Below are positions 1 through 7,242 of a stretch of DNA of 22,008 nt, one piece after another. Below the pieces are notes generated by a model that did not search any database, was not told where the DNA came from, and was given only the letters and a program-made list of their open reading frames with translations. Within the stretch, counting starts at the first letter, position 1. Each line of letters starts with the position of its first letter. Made by a program: the position numbers and the translations under genes. Origin of the DNA: a virus; IMG/VR virus record IMGVR_UViG_3300037264_002857, positions 1 through 22,008 of that record; one strand, given 5' to 3'.

Positions 1-281
1 GCGCCACCCGCGCCGCCTGCGCCACCCGCTGCTTGGCGCCGCGTGGATTGCTCCATGTTGCGCGACATCTGCTCTTGGAGCTTCGCGGCCTGCTCCATCG
101 AGCCGACGATCGCGGCCTGCGCCTTCGCCATCTTCTCGATGGCGGCTGTCGCGCGGTCGATGCTCTTCGCGAATCGCTCCGCAGACCTCGGCGAGAGCGC
201 AGTCTCCAAAGACCGACCGAGCCCCCTGACCTGTCGGTCATCGACTCCGATCTCGATCGTGGTCTTCAGCTTCTCGCCCAC
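1..281 (-). CDS. Tape measure protein, N-terminal part (runs off the window)
   Basis: I read this from the minus strand as a GTG-started frame (GTG at 279-281) that stays open to base 1, giving 93 codons and no stop. It is preceded by a perfect AGGAGG (286-291) four bases before the GTG, overlapping the end of the chaperone gene. The protein begins MGEKLKTTIEIGV, has a helical, Ala/Lys/Glu/Gln-rich region with coiled-coil character (roughly residues 45-83), and then enters a Gly-Gly-Ala linker at the window edge. The assignment rests mainly on position: in tailed phages the gene after the frameshifted tail chaperone is almost always the tape measure, which sets tail length and is bound by that chaperone. 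The helical start fits. The main body lies outside the window, so no length or domain can be checked. Confidence 0.75.
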   Translation of the reverse strand, partial: MGEKLKTTIEIGVDDRQVRGLGRSLETALSPRSAERFAKSIDRATAAIEKMAKAQAAIVGSMEQAAKLQEQMSRNMEQSTRRQAAGGAGGAGG

Positions 282-282
282 G

Positions 283-1096
283 CTACCTCCTGCGGCGCAT
301 CACCTGTTCGATGGGGGGACGCGACGGATCCGTCGCGGCGAGTTCGATCGCATCCCATTCCGGGTTCCCCGTCAACAGCGGGGTGTCGGCGAGCTTGCGC
401 GCTTCCTCGTCGGTGCGGACCTCGACCTCAGTGTCCCCGAGCTTCGACCTCACGCGCTTCTTCGCCAGTTCCTTTCGCGCGTCCTCCGTCACCTCGGCGA
501 GCGCGACGGAGGCGTGGATGAACTCCAACGCCTCACGCACCGTCACCTGTGAGCACGACTCGTCCGTGGGAGGCACCCTGAACGTCCGGCTCCACAGCAT
601 CCGCACCGTCAGGAGCATCTCCTGATCCGTCTGCGGGTTCTTCAGAATCACCTTCAGGGCGGCCACGTCCCTTGCCGCGTCCGTGAAAGGTATCCTCGTA
701 GGAACGAGCCTCCTTGTAGAGGGCACGCAGCGGAGTCACGTCGTAGAGCTTCGACCCGTGGTCGGTCTCGGCCCACCACGCGGGCGTGCCTGGCGCGTCG
801 TGCGTCAGTGTGATCTCCAAGTAGGACATCATCTCGACGAGCGCGCCTGCGCTCGTGTCCGCAAGCAGAAGATTCTGCCCCGCCGCGAGCATCGCCTTCA
901 GCCGCCCGATCTCGACGATCTGCGAGAGCGTGGGGACGCGGTACTTGAACCGCCCGGCGAAGTGCCTGCCGCTCTCGTCGGTCGCATCGATCTCGATGTA
1001 CCCCTCCGGCGACTTGCCCTTCGACTTCTCCTCGGTCGGTCGCTTCACCGCAGCTTGCGCTGCGGCGAGGCTCTTCCTCGCTGCACTTGCACTCAT
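283..1096 (-). CDS. Tail assembly chaperone, long frameshifted form (GT-type)
   Basis: Two overlapping frames appear to be joined by a programmed frameshift. Translation starts at ATG 1096 after GGGAGGAACC. The first frame looks coding to about codon 137 (a TTT at 686-688), after which it becomes Gly/Arg/Asp-rich filler. From there the +1 frame becomes coding-like (TDAARDVAALKVILKN...) and continues to a TAG at 283-285. Joined at TTT-C the product would be about 270 residues. The second frame has no convincing start of its own: its first GTG (726) lacks a ribosome binding site. The pair lies between the tail tube and tape measure genes, the standard place for lambda G/GT-like chaperones, which hold the tape measure protein while the tube polymerises around it. 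The C-terminal extension normally recruits tube protein. The exact slip codon is inferred. Confidence 0.75.
533..1096 (-). CDS. Tail assembly chaperone, short unshifted form (G-type)
   Basis: This is the zero-frame product, 187 residues, starting at ATG 1096 and ending with TGA at 533-535. Residues 1-137 are the probable conserved chaperone domain, with a basic, Ala/Lys-rich N-terminus and a central part containing RVPTLSQIVEIGRLKAML and a helix around ALVEMMSYLEITLT. The last ~50 residues (HGRGKGRGRPEGDSEEP...) are low in complexity and look like out-of-frame reading, as is common for the short form. In known systems the short form greatly exceeds the long one, and both bind the tape measure protein. 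The gene is 38 bases downstream of the tail tube stop. No family was matched by search; the role comes from position and the overlapping second frame. Confidence 0.7.
   Translation of the reverse strand: MSASAARKSLAAAQAAVKRPTEEKSKGKSPEGYIEIDATDESGRHFAGRFKYRVPTLSQIVEIGRLKAMLAAGQNLLLADTSAGALVEMMSYLEITLTHDAPGTPAWWAETDHGSKLYDVTPLRALYKEARSYEDTFHGRGKGRGRPEGDSEEPADGSGDAPDGADAVEPDVQGASHGRVVLTGDGA
685..691 (-). promoter_or_regulatory. Probable +1 ribosomal frameshift site (ACC TTT C)
   Basis: On the minus strand the zero frame reads GAT ACC TTT CAC. A +1 move lets the Phe tRNA re-pair from TTT to TTC and enters the frame that stays open to 283. TTT is a rare Phe codon here, where most Phe codons are TTC. 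GAGG lies five bases upstream of the TTT, recalling the Shine-Dalgarno-stimulated +1 shift of prfB. A small GC stem (GCGGC...GCCGC) can form just downstream. There is no homopolymer run that would suit a -1 or -2 slip. Confidence 0.55.
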
Positions 1097-1134
1097 GGTT
1101 CCTCCCTAGATGAAAGCACCGGGGTTGCCCCCGG

Positions 1135-1575
1135 TCAGGTGCCGATCTCGGACTCGTCGCGGATGCGGATGGCGACGAACTCCACGTCGGTCAGCACCAT
1201 CGCGCGAGCGCCGATGTTCTGCGTGTAGCGAGAGCAGCGCACGCGCTCGATGCTCGCCACGACTGTCTCGGTCACGCTGTCCTCGATGGTCGCGGTGAGT
1301 TCGCCGGACGAGAGGATGTTCTCCAGGCTAGGAAAGATTTCCACGCCGTCCCGGTTCTTGATCGGGTTCAGCACGACGCGGACGTGCTGCGCCGAGAACG
1401 TGACGCGGTACGCGACGGGGACGTGTTCGGCCACGTCGAGCCGGTCGAGCACCTCGACGGGGTCGTACTGAATCTCCTCGCTGTAGGAGCAGTTCGTCGC
1501 GTACATGACCTGCACGCCCTCGATGCTCAATCGAGCGCGCGCACCTGAGAGAACCCTTCCAAGCTCTGCGGGCAT
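1135..1575 (-). CDS. Tail tube protein
   Basis: A 146-residue protein starting at ATG 1575 after GGAGGTAGGTC. The contractile tail tube is built of stacked rings of a small beta-barrel protein of about this size, encoded directly after the sheath, as here. The sequence is beta-rich, with YATNCSYSEEIQYDPVEVLDRLDVAEHVPVAY-type segments near residues 24-56 (given here in shortened sense: an YATN turn, then a VEVL-x-LDV-x-EHVP stretch) and a C-terminal strand ending RIRDES. I recognise the general pattern of myovirus tube proteins but no diagnostic motif. The 20-base gap to the sheath and the downstream chaperone gene make another role unlikely. DNA passes through this tube during ejection. Confidence 0.75.
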   Translation of the reverse strand: MPAELGRVLSGARARLSIEGVQVMYATNCSYSEEIQYDPVEVLDRLDVAEHVPVAYRVTFSAQHVRVVLNPIKNRDGVEIFPSLENILSSGELTATIEDSVTETVVASIERVRCSRYTQNIGARAMVLTDVEFVAIRIRDESEIGT

Positions 1576-1595
1576 GACCTACCTCCGAATGGAAA

Positions 1596-3860
1596 TCACG
1601 CGGCGGCCCTTGCCGCAACGAGGTGAACGGTGATGGGGATGAAGTTCACCGGCAGAACCGGCGCGATCTCCACGCTGATCGGGAACACGTCCCCGATCTG
1701 CTCGACCGTGAGGGCACGGTAGTCGAAGATGATCTCCTCGTCGATCATCCGCGAAAGCTCGTCGTTCGCGAGCGACTTCAGCGCAGCAGCGGTACCACGG
1801 AGCCCTCGCGAACCGATGCGGCGATCGAGGCCGGTGCGAAGCCGGAAGACCGCCGTGTTCGCCGACTCGTTCGCCGACATCTCGCTGAAGACGACGTTGT
1901 CGTCGGCGAGGTAGGTCGTGAGCGAGCGGACGAAGCGGATTCCGATGTTGTCCACCTTCTCGGAGAACATGAGCCCCGCGTCGAGCAGTTCGTCGCCGTT
2001 GTCCTCGCTCGTCCACGAGGTGTCCTGCCGCGTGTCGGTGACGAGCGGCAGCTTGCGGGTGAGCGGCTCACCGATGGGCGAGCCTGCCTGCATCCCGGCG
2101 GCGATGACCGCGTACATCCACGATCGGTAGAACGTGGCCTGCCCGGTGTCCGGGTCGAACCGCTGCGGCTCCTGCGCGAGCGCGCTGATGTGGCGGCTCT
2201 GGACCTGTTGGATGAGCGTCTTGATCCGCGCGAGGTCGGGAGGCGCGGTCTGCGCGACGTTCTCCAGCCCGATGTAGCCGTTTGCCTCGCTGCGCAGCTT
2301 GCCGGCGCGCTCGATGAGGTGCGTGAGCAAGAGGGACGCCACAGCGGGGTCGCCCGTGAGCGGCACGATGATGTTCACGCGACGCTTCTTCAGCAGCGTG
2401 AACGCGGTCTGGTACTCGGTGATCGTCGGCACCCCCTCGATGGCGCCGCCCAAAAACACGGGGGCCGGCGTGTTCGCCGGGACCATGACTCCGTTCGGCG
2501 ACGCGAGCCTCGTGCCGCCGACGAACGCGGAGGACGAGTTCAGGATCTCGATGAAGTAGAACAGGTCAGCCGTGAGCACGCCGGGGCCCGGCGTGGCCGA
2601 GACGGCAGCCAGCGTCCGATCGAAGTCGCTCGGGAGGAACGTGGTCGGATTCGCGACCTCGCTGGTCGCCGTGAATCCTGTGAGTTGGTTGATGCCGTCG
2701 AGGAGCTTCTGGACGGTGTTCACCGTCGAATGCGCGAAGGTCACCGACCCGGCCTCGGTGACGGTCCTCGCGACCGGCACGTCGCCGAGTTCGATCTGCG
2801 TGATCGAGGAGAACACGGCGGTCGCAGGAACCACCAACAGGAGGCTGGCCTTCACCACGAGGTCGGTGTTCGTCGCGCTCTTCCCACGGATGACCGCGAT
2901 GGCCGCGACGAGCACGTCCACGGAGATTGCGAGCGCGGACGCGACCGGCATCGCCGTGATGGTGAGCAGTCCGCGCGTCAGCACGCCGGGCGCGAGGGAG
3001 AAGACGGTGATCGGGCTCGTGTCGGCGACCGTCACGGTGCCGATGGTCGCCGCGCTCTTCCGACAGCCGGTGACCTTGGAGAACACCTGCGTGCCTGCGA
3101 CGGGCGTGAGCCCGTTCAGCGTCCGCGTCTCGCTCACCGGGAGCGTGGCCGCGTCGAGACCGTAGAGCGTCACGGTCTGCGTGATGTCGCCCGCGTCGCT
3201 CGACACGTAGGTGACCGTGAGCGGCGCGCTCATGTCGGCGGTCCGCTCGTTCACGAGCCCGATGTCCGCGCGTGTGAGGTTCAGCCTCACGCTCGCGGCG
3301 AGGGATTCGAGCGAAGCCGAATCCCACTGCCCGGCCGCCGCAGGGTACGCGACGGAGAGCGTGTCGAGCCCGCCCACGTCGTCGAAGTCCTCGACGGTCC
3401 CTTCGAACTGCACCGTGATGCGCTTGCCGAGCGTCGTGCCGGTCGCGACCTCGACGCTGATCTGATTCGTGAAGGCGCCGTAGTCCTTCGACGTGAGCAG
3501 CACGGACGGTGTCGGCGTGCTGTCGGGCAAGGTCGCCGTCGCCTGGGTCGCCGGATTCACCTTCACGGCGACGAGGCGCTGCGCGCCACCGGGGATCGCT
3601 GGGTCGTTCGCCGGCTGGAAGGCAAACTGCCCTGCGGTGCGCAGGTTGCCCGAGCGGTACCGGGTGAGCACCGTCTCGGAGCGCGTGTGGTCGCTGTCCA
3701 CCGGATCGACCGAGAGAGGCTTGCCTCCCTCGGCGGTCCCGATGATCGCGACGATGCCTACTGCGGCGGGGCTGACCGACGCGAGCGCGCTCGCATCGAT
3801 CTTGGAGTACGCGCCGGGGCGCACGATCCGCTGGCCGTTGAAGAAGATTGCTGTCGGCAT
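1596..3860 (-). CDS. Tail sheath protein
   Basis: A 754-residue protein starting at ATG 3860 after GAGAGGAAACC. The sheath surrounds the tail tube and contracts to drive it through the cell envelope. Sheath hallmarks are an N-terminal PGAYSKIDAS stretch (15-24) followed by a short hydrophobic strand and GTAEGG (41-46), a SKDYGAFTNQISV segment near 124-136, and a conserved-looking C-terminal third (about 500-754) containing ISALAQEPQRFDPDTGQ, GSPIGEPLTRKLPLV and strands ending FIPITVHLVA, which in known sheaths forms the inner ring and handshake arms. At 754 residues it is well above the common 380-500, so roughly residues 150-440 (Thr/Val-rich, beta) are probably an extra surface domain. It is followed by the tail tube gene, as in other myoviruses. 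Confidence 0.93.
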   Translation of the reverse strand: MPTAIFFNGQRIVRPGAYSKIDASALASVSPAAVGIVAIIGTAEGGKPLSVDPVDSDHTRSETVLTRYRSGNLRTAGQFAFQPANDPAIPGGAQRLVAVKVNPATQATATLPDSTPTPSVLLTSKDYGAFTNQISVEVATGTTLGKRITVQFEGTVEDFDDVGGLDTLSVAYPAAAGQWDSASLESLAASVRLNLTRADIGLVNERTADMSAPLTVTYVSSDAGDITQTVTLYGLDAATLPVSETRTLNGLTPVAGTQVFSKVTGCRKSAATIGTVTVADTSPITVFSLAPGVLTRGLLTITAMPVASALAISVDVLVAAIAVIRGKSATNTDLVVKASLLLVVPATAVFSSITQIELGDVPVARTVTEAGSVTFAHSTVNTVQKLLDGINQLTGFTATSEVANPTTFLPSDFDRTLAAVSATPGPGVLTADLFYFIEILNSSSAFVGGTRLASPNGVMVPANTPAPVFLGGAIEGVPTITEYQTAFTLLKKRRVNIIVPLTGDPAVASLLLTHLIERAGKLRSEANGYIGLENVAQTAPPDLARIKTLIQQVQSRHISALAQEPQRFDPDTGQATFYRSWMYAVIAAGMQAGSPIGEPLTRKLPLVTDTRQDTSWTSEDNGDELLDAGLMFSEKVDNIGIRFVRSLTTYLADDNVVFSEMSANESANTAVFRLRTGLDRRIGSRGLRGTAAALKSLANDELSRMIDEEIIFDYRALTVEQIGDVFPISVEIAPVLPVNFIPITVHLVAARAAA

Positions 3861-3879
3861 CGGTTTCCTCTCGCCTCGT

Positions 3880-4164
3880 TCAACGCGGCTTCGCCGCCCA
3901 TGCCCGGTAGATCACTCGCCACTCCTCGACGGAGAGACGTGAGGGAGGAACCCCCTCGACGCGGCGACCGATCTCGGTCTCCGCAACGAACGCATTACCG
4001 AGCGCCATCGGGACGCTGGCGACGCGCACGAAGTCACGAACGAAGATTCGCGGCACGCGAGGCGCAGGCTGCACGTCATCGGCGAGCGCGAGCACGGGCG
4101 GGAGAGGCGGGAGGATCATCATGTCCTCGTCCTTCCTGCTGCTGCGTCGTTCATCCTTCGCCAT
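3880..4164 (-). CDS. Small unknown protein upstream of the tail sheath
   Basis: A 94-residue protein that I do not recognise. The ATG at 4164 follows GGAGG with a 6-base spacer and overlaps the last 14 bases of the preceding gene, suggesting translational coupling. A second possible start is ATG at 4120-4122 (MMILPPLPP), preceded by AAGGACGAGGAC. The N-terminus is charged (KDERRSSRKDED), then Pro/Leu-rich, then a compact region containing FVRDFVRVASVPMALGN and SVEEWRVIYRAWAAKPR at the C-terminus. The position between a neck/tail-completion gene and the sheath suggests a small neck or tail-completion component, but nothing in the sequence proves it. Confidence 0.65.
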   Translation of the reverse strand: MAKDERRSSRKDEDMMILPPLPPVLALADDVQPAPRVPRIFVRDFVRVASVPMALGNAFVAETEIGRRVEGVPPSRLSVEEWRVIYRAWAAKPR

Positions 4165-4936
4165 CCGAATCCTCCGTGGTCGCCGCGTAAGGGTGAACCC
4201 CGCCGCGCACGCCGTCCACTACCACATCGTCTATGAAAACACCCCCCAGACGCAATCTCCTCGGGTCCACGAGGAGCAGCCGGGGGACCGTGACTTGCGT
4301 GACCGCGCGGACCTGAAGGTACCGGACGAACATGTTCTCGGGCATGTAGCCCTCGTCGGGCGCGAGTTCGCCGCCCGCGAAGGTGACCTCCGTGCAGCCG
4401 GCCTCCAGAAAAGTGCTCTTCGCGCCGAAGAGGCAGAGCTTCGCGAACTGGTAGAGGTAGATCGCTACGTCCGGGTGCTCGGCGTAGACGTAGATCATGT
4501 GGCTCTGCGAGAAGTGCGCGCCCACGAACTCGACCGGCAGGCGATCGGTGGAATCCCTCCCGGTCTGCGAGATGAAGTCGCCGACCGCGTTCTGCACTTC
4601 CTCCTCGGACGCCAGGACGATCGATAGGCACGGGAAGCTCGCAGACGTGCGGGGGTAGCCGAGCACCACGTTCGGCGGCGCGCGCATGAAGTTCGTGACG
4701 AACTCGGCGCGCTCTGCCTCGCCCACGATCGGGTCGTAGAAGTGCGCGAAGAATCTGTCGCACTCGCTCCTGTCCTGCGACAGGCGATCGACCTCGGAGC
4801 GCAGCACGGCGAGGATGACGCGCTCGATGAGCACGACGTTCGTCCGCATCACCTCCGCGCCCGACCCGGTAGGATTCGTGAGCCCTGCGGCGACAGCGCC
4901 TCCGAGATTGCGCAGAGCGCGGGTCTTCCTGTTCAT
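4151..4936 (-). CDS. Putative neck or tail terminator protein
   Basis: The real start is ATG 4936, which overlaps the previous stop as ATGA; the longer frame upstream is a shadow of the neighbouring gene. The product is 261 residues. After a short basic N-terminus it has a helix (NVVLIERVILAVLRSEVDRL), a central part with NVVLGYPRTSASFPCLSIVL and EEEVQNAVGDFI (about 88-121), and beta-rich segments with SHMIYVYAEHPDVAIYLYQF. The middle resembles tail terminator/neck proteins that cap the tube and sheath and join the head, in which a small domain reports prices such as pairwise strands around a 'P-x-I' core; this is an impression, not a match. Its position just before the sheath fits. It could instead be another tail-completion factor. 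Confidence 0.6.
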   Translation of the reverse strand: MNRKTRALRNLGGAVAAGLTNPTGSGAEVMRTNVVLIERVILAVLRSEVDRLSQDRSECDRFFAHFYDPIVGEAERAEFVTNFMRAPPNVVLGYPRTSASFPCLSIVLASEEEVQNAVGDFISQTGRDSTDRLPVEFVGAHFSQSHMIYVYAEHPDVAIYLYQFAKLCLFGAKSTFLEAGCTEVTFAGGELAPDEGYMPENMFVRYLQVRAVTQVTVPRLLLVDPRRLRLGGVFIDDVVVDGVRGGVHPYAATTEDSDGEG

Positions 4937-5748
4937 CGGCCCCCGATGCGCCCCGGAGGCGTTCGGTCGCGCAGCGCGCCCGTGATGATGTCCTTCGCGA
5001 GCGTCTCGACCTTCGACTGGACCTCTTTCGCGAGGTGCCGCGCCTTCAGGCCGGGGTGGAACCAGTGCTTGCCCGGCGCGCGGTCGTTCATCGAGACCGT
5101 GCGGAACGACTTGTAGCCGGTCGTCTGCGTCTTGCCGCTCGCGAACTGCTTCCCCTCGCGAATCATCCCCGTGTAGATCGACGAGGCGTGCCACGGGCGC
5201 GACTTCGTGTTCAGCAGCTTGCGGGCGACCTCGTTCACGTTCTTCGACAGCGGCGAGAGCCGCTGTCCGTAGACCACCGTCCCCTTGCCCGGCTTCGATT
5301 CGATCTTGCCGGGCCGCGAGAGGGTCGGCGCGAGCTTCTTCGCCGCGCGATGAATGTCGGGCGGCATCGGGTTGCCGACGTTGCGTCCGCCCGACTTCGA
5401 AGATCCGTGCGCGAACGGGATGACAGCGTAGGGGCCCTTCTTCCCGATCTTCGCCGCTTTGCCGTGCAGGAGCCACTGCCGGAGGTCGCCGCCTACCCAG
5501 CCCTGCTCGATCATGTTCGGGAGCATCCCCTCCAGAGAGATAGTCGCGTGGGAGTCGCTGATGTCCTCTTGGATGCCCTGAATGTAGTCGCGCGAGGTCG
5601 AGTGCAGGCGCGACTGCGCGAGCGAGATCCACATCGAGCGCGCAGACGCGGCCACGCCACGGAGGATTCGGACGCGGTCGTCCTCCGTGGGCAAGGTCTT
5701 CAGCACCGCGCCGATGAGCGGTCCGATGTCTACCTTGACGATTCCCAT
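4933..5748 (-). CDS. Putative neck / tail completion protein (HK97 gp10-like)
   Basis: A 271-residue protein starting at ATG 5748, with GGGAG three bases upstream. The C-terminal part has a stretch seen in HK97 gp10-like and related virion morphogenesis proteins: FRTVSMN (215-221) followed by KHWFHPGLKARHL (227-239) and a terminal helix. These proteins sit at the head-tail interface and are needed for tail attachment or completion. The N-terminal helices (30-65) include an RSMWISLAQSRLHSTSRDY segment typical of the same group. The middle is basic, with GKKGPYAVIPF. It overlaps the next gene by ATGA, and the downstream terminator-like and sheath genes support a neck role. I am fairly sure of the general class and unsure of the exact step. 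Confidence 0.65.
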   Translation of the reverse strand: MGIVKVDIGPLIGAVLKTLPTEDDRVRILRGVAASARSMWISLAQSRLHSTSRDYIQGIQEDISDSHATISLEGMLPNMIEQGWVGGDLRQWLLHGKAAKIGKKGPYAVIPFAHGSSKSGGRNVGNPMPPDIHRAAKKLAPTLSRPGKIESKPGKGTVVYGQRLSPLSKNVNEVARKLLNTKSRPWHASSIYTGMIREGKQFASGKTQTTGYKSFRTVSMNDRAPGKHWFHPGLKARHLAKEVQSKVETLAKDIITGALRDRTPPGRIGGR

Positions 5749-5773
5749 AGGCTCCCGCTCTCGCGCCGCCCCT

Positions 5774-6052
5774 TCAGACGAGGTCGTCCACGCCGAAGAT
5801 GCGCGCCGACGAGATGGTGGCGCCTAGCGCTGCGACCTGGGCGACGATTGCGTTGTGCGCTGCGTTTCGCACGTCCTGCTTGCTGAAGTTGCCGTCCACG
5901 GTGAGTACGGACTGCGCTGCCGATGGCAGGCTCGTCGAGTTGGGGACGAACAGCATCCGGTATTCGATCAGCAGATCGACCTTCTCCGGGTCTGCTTCGT
6001 TTGCCGTGATGTCCAAGAACCCGGTGACGACGACGGTGGGCTGGGCTGCCAT
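5774..6052 (-). CDS. Small unknown protein, possibly neck-associated
   Basis: A 92-residue protein with ATG at 6052 after AAGGAGAGATCAAC. I do not recognise a family. The sequence reads as one compact alpha/beta domain: strand TVVVTGFLDI, strand KVDLLIEYRMLFVP, strand SVLTVDGNF, a helix QDVRNAAHNAIVAQVAALG and a final strand SSARIFGVDDLV. That layout is compatible with a small virion or assembly protein. It lies between the fibre-like genes and the gp10-like gene, 25 bases before the latter, so it is likely to be co-expressed with the neck set. Confidence 0.65.
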   Translation of the reverse strand: MAAQPTVVVTGFLDITANEADPEKVDLLIEYRMLFVPNSTSLPSAAQSVLTVDGNFSKQDVRNAAHNAIVAQVAALGATISSARIFGVDDLV

Positions 6053-6070
6053 GTTGATCTCTCCTTCTCG

Positions 6071-6868
6071 TTAGCCTTCGATGTACTGATTCATTACCGC
6101 GATGGTTACGGTCGCTGCTGTGAGCCCATTGTTCATCCAGATTTGGGGTGAGAGCAACGTGGTGTTCGCGGGAATGTCGGTGCTGACGCTGCCTTCGATG
6201 TACTGCTGCACGTCCAGGCGCTCCAGGCTGTAGAAGATGTCAGCCCCGTTCGGCCGGCACCAGATTCGCGCCTCGTACACTGCGGTCGCTGTCGTCGCCG
6301 GGAAGCTCGCGCCCAGGTCGATGGCCGTCGCTGCGCCCGCTCCGTCGTTGCGCATGAAGCGAACGGTCGTCTGCGCGCTGTCGATGGCGAAGCCAACGAA
6401 GTTGAGAAGCGTCGAAGGGTTCACGTTTCCGATCACAGCCCCGCTGCTGTGCAGGCCGACGAACCAGCGCATGTCCGCCTGCGTCTGATCGATGACGAAG
6501 CGCGCGACGTAGAGGAATCCTCCGACGCCCGCCGTGCCGTTGCCCCGGAAGAACTGAAGCGCAGCGTGCCTCGTCCCGGCAGAAGACCCGGCGAGCGCCG
6601 CCGACACGAAGGCGAGGCGGCGAAGGGACGTGGAAAGATTGGTGGTGGCGACGGTCCTCGCCGTCACTACGCCGGTCGTTGTGTTGCCGAACGAGACCAG
6701 GGCGACGGTCGTGACGTTACCCAGCGCGCTCCAGAGCCCGTACTTGTCGCCCGTGAGTAGTGCTGTCAGCGCTGCGACGCGCACCCACGACGTGCCGTCG
6801 AAGTAGAGGATGTCGCCCTGCGTGACGCCCGCCTCTACCGGAACTGGGAAGACCTCCATCTGCGGCAT
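6071..6868 (-). CDS. Beta-rich virion appendage or fibre-like protein
   Basis: A 265-residue protein starting at ATG 6868, one base after the preceding stop (TGACATG). Residues 1-50 contain VEAGVTQGDILYFDGTSWVRV, a small beta module often found at the start of phage fibre and spike proteins, where it presents a 'G-D-x-L-x-x-DG-x-x-W' pattern. The rest is a Ser/Thr/Ala-rich beta sandwich (FLYVARFVIDQTQ, MRWFVGLHSSG, VYEARIWCRPNGADIFYSLERL) that resembles lectin-like, jelly-roll domains used for binding or decoration. The segment QYIEG occurs twice near the C-terminus. No family was identified. The neighbouring genes are also fibre-like, so a head or neck appendage is the favoured role. Confidence 0.6.
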   Translation of the reverse strand: MPQMEVFPVPVEAGVTQGDILYFDGTSWVRVAALTALLTGDKYGLWSALGNVTTVALVSFGNTTTGVVTARTVATTNLSTSLRRLAFVSAALAGSSAGTRHAALQFFRGNGTAGVGGFLYVARFVIDQTQADMRWFVGLHSSGAVIGNVNPSTLLNFVGFAIDSAQTTVRFMRNDGAGAATAIDLGASFPATTATAVYEARIWCRPNGADIFYSLERLDVQQYIEGSVSTDIPANTTLLSPQIWMNNGLTAATVTIAVMNQYIEG

Positions 6869-6869
6869 G

Positions 6870-7229
6870 TCAGGACATCTCCGCGACGCGCACGTCGATG
6901 GACCCGGCGTTCGCGATTCCGAAAATGTGGAGCGATGCGTTCGCGGGGATCACGAGCGTCTGCTTCGCTTGCAGCGGCGTTCCGTTCGCCGTGGTGACCG
7001 AGCCGTCGAATCCCCAATAGAGGGTGCCGGTCATCGGCGTGATCGAGATGATCTTCCGGTTCGCCAGGATGGAGCCGGCGCCGAGAAGCTCCGCAGCGGT
7101 CGTGACGGATTGCGTGCGGTACTGCCCCGCGCTCACCGTGTCGGCGACCGTGACGCCGCCGCTCCCGCCAACGGGAACCGCCGCGCCGGTCTCGTCGCGA
7201 AGAACCGAAGATGCACTGTGCTGCGACAC
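6870..7229 (-). CDS. Small beta-rich virion protein
   Basis: A 119-residue protein starting with GTG at 7227-7229 behind a weak GGGGGT site. After a short polar N-terminus with a VPVGGSGGVTV turn it reads as successive strands: KIISITPMTGTLYWGFDGSV, TPLQAKQTLVIPA, LHIFGIANAGSIDVRVAE. This pattern resembles small beta-sandwich decoration or fibre-attachment proteins found near head and neck genes. Its ending is similar in rhythm to the last ~85 residues of the upstream 316-residue protein, so the two may share a paralogous domain. No catalytic motif, signal peptide or membrane segment is present. The function is inferred from neighbours only. Confidence 0.6.
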   Translation of the reverse strand: MSQHSASSVLRDETGAAVPVGGSGGVTVADTVSAGQYRTQSVTTAAELLGAGSILANRKIISITPMTGTLYWGFDGSVTTANGTPLQAKQTLVIPANASLHIFGIANAGSIDVRVAEMS

Positions 7230-7242
7230 GCTGACCCCCGGT

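Noticed and set aside
1-33. Short GC-rich repeats at the window edge as a possible repeat array
   Set aside because: They are explained by the Gly-Gly-Ala linker codons of the tape measure N-terminus. No CRISPR-like repeat-spacer structure, tRNA, rRNA, integrase or insertion sequence was seen anywhere in the window.
283-726. Second chaperone frame as an independent gene from GTG 726
   Set aside because: No ribosome binding site at the GTG, and the first dozen residues look like out-of-frame sequence; a frameshift from the first frame explains it better.
1623-4190. 855-residue plus-strand frame antisense to the sheath
   Set aside because: Extremely Arg/Gly/Asp/His-rich with no fold-like pattern; it mirrors the codon bias of the real sheath gene and crosses into neighbouring genes.
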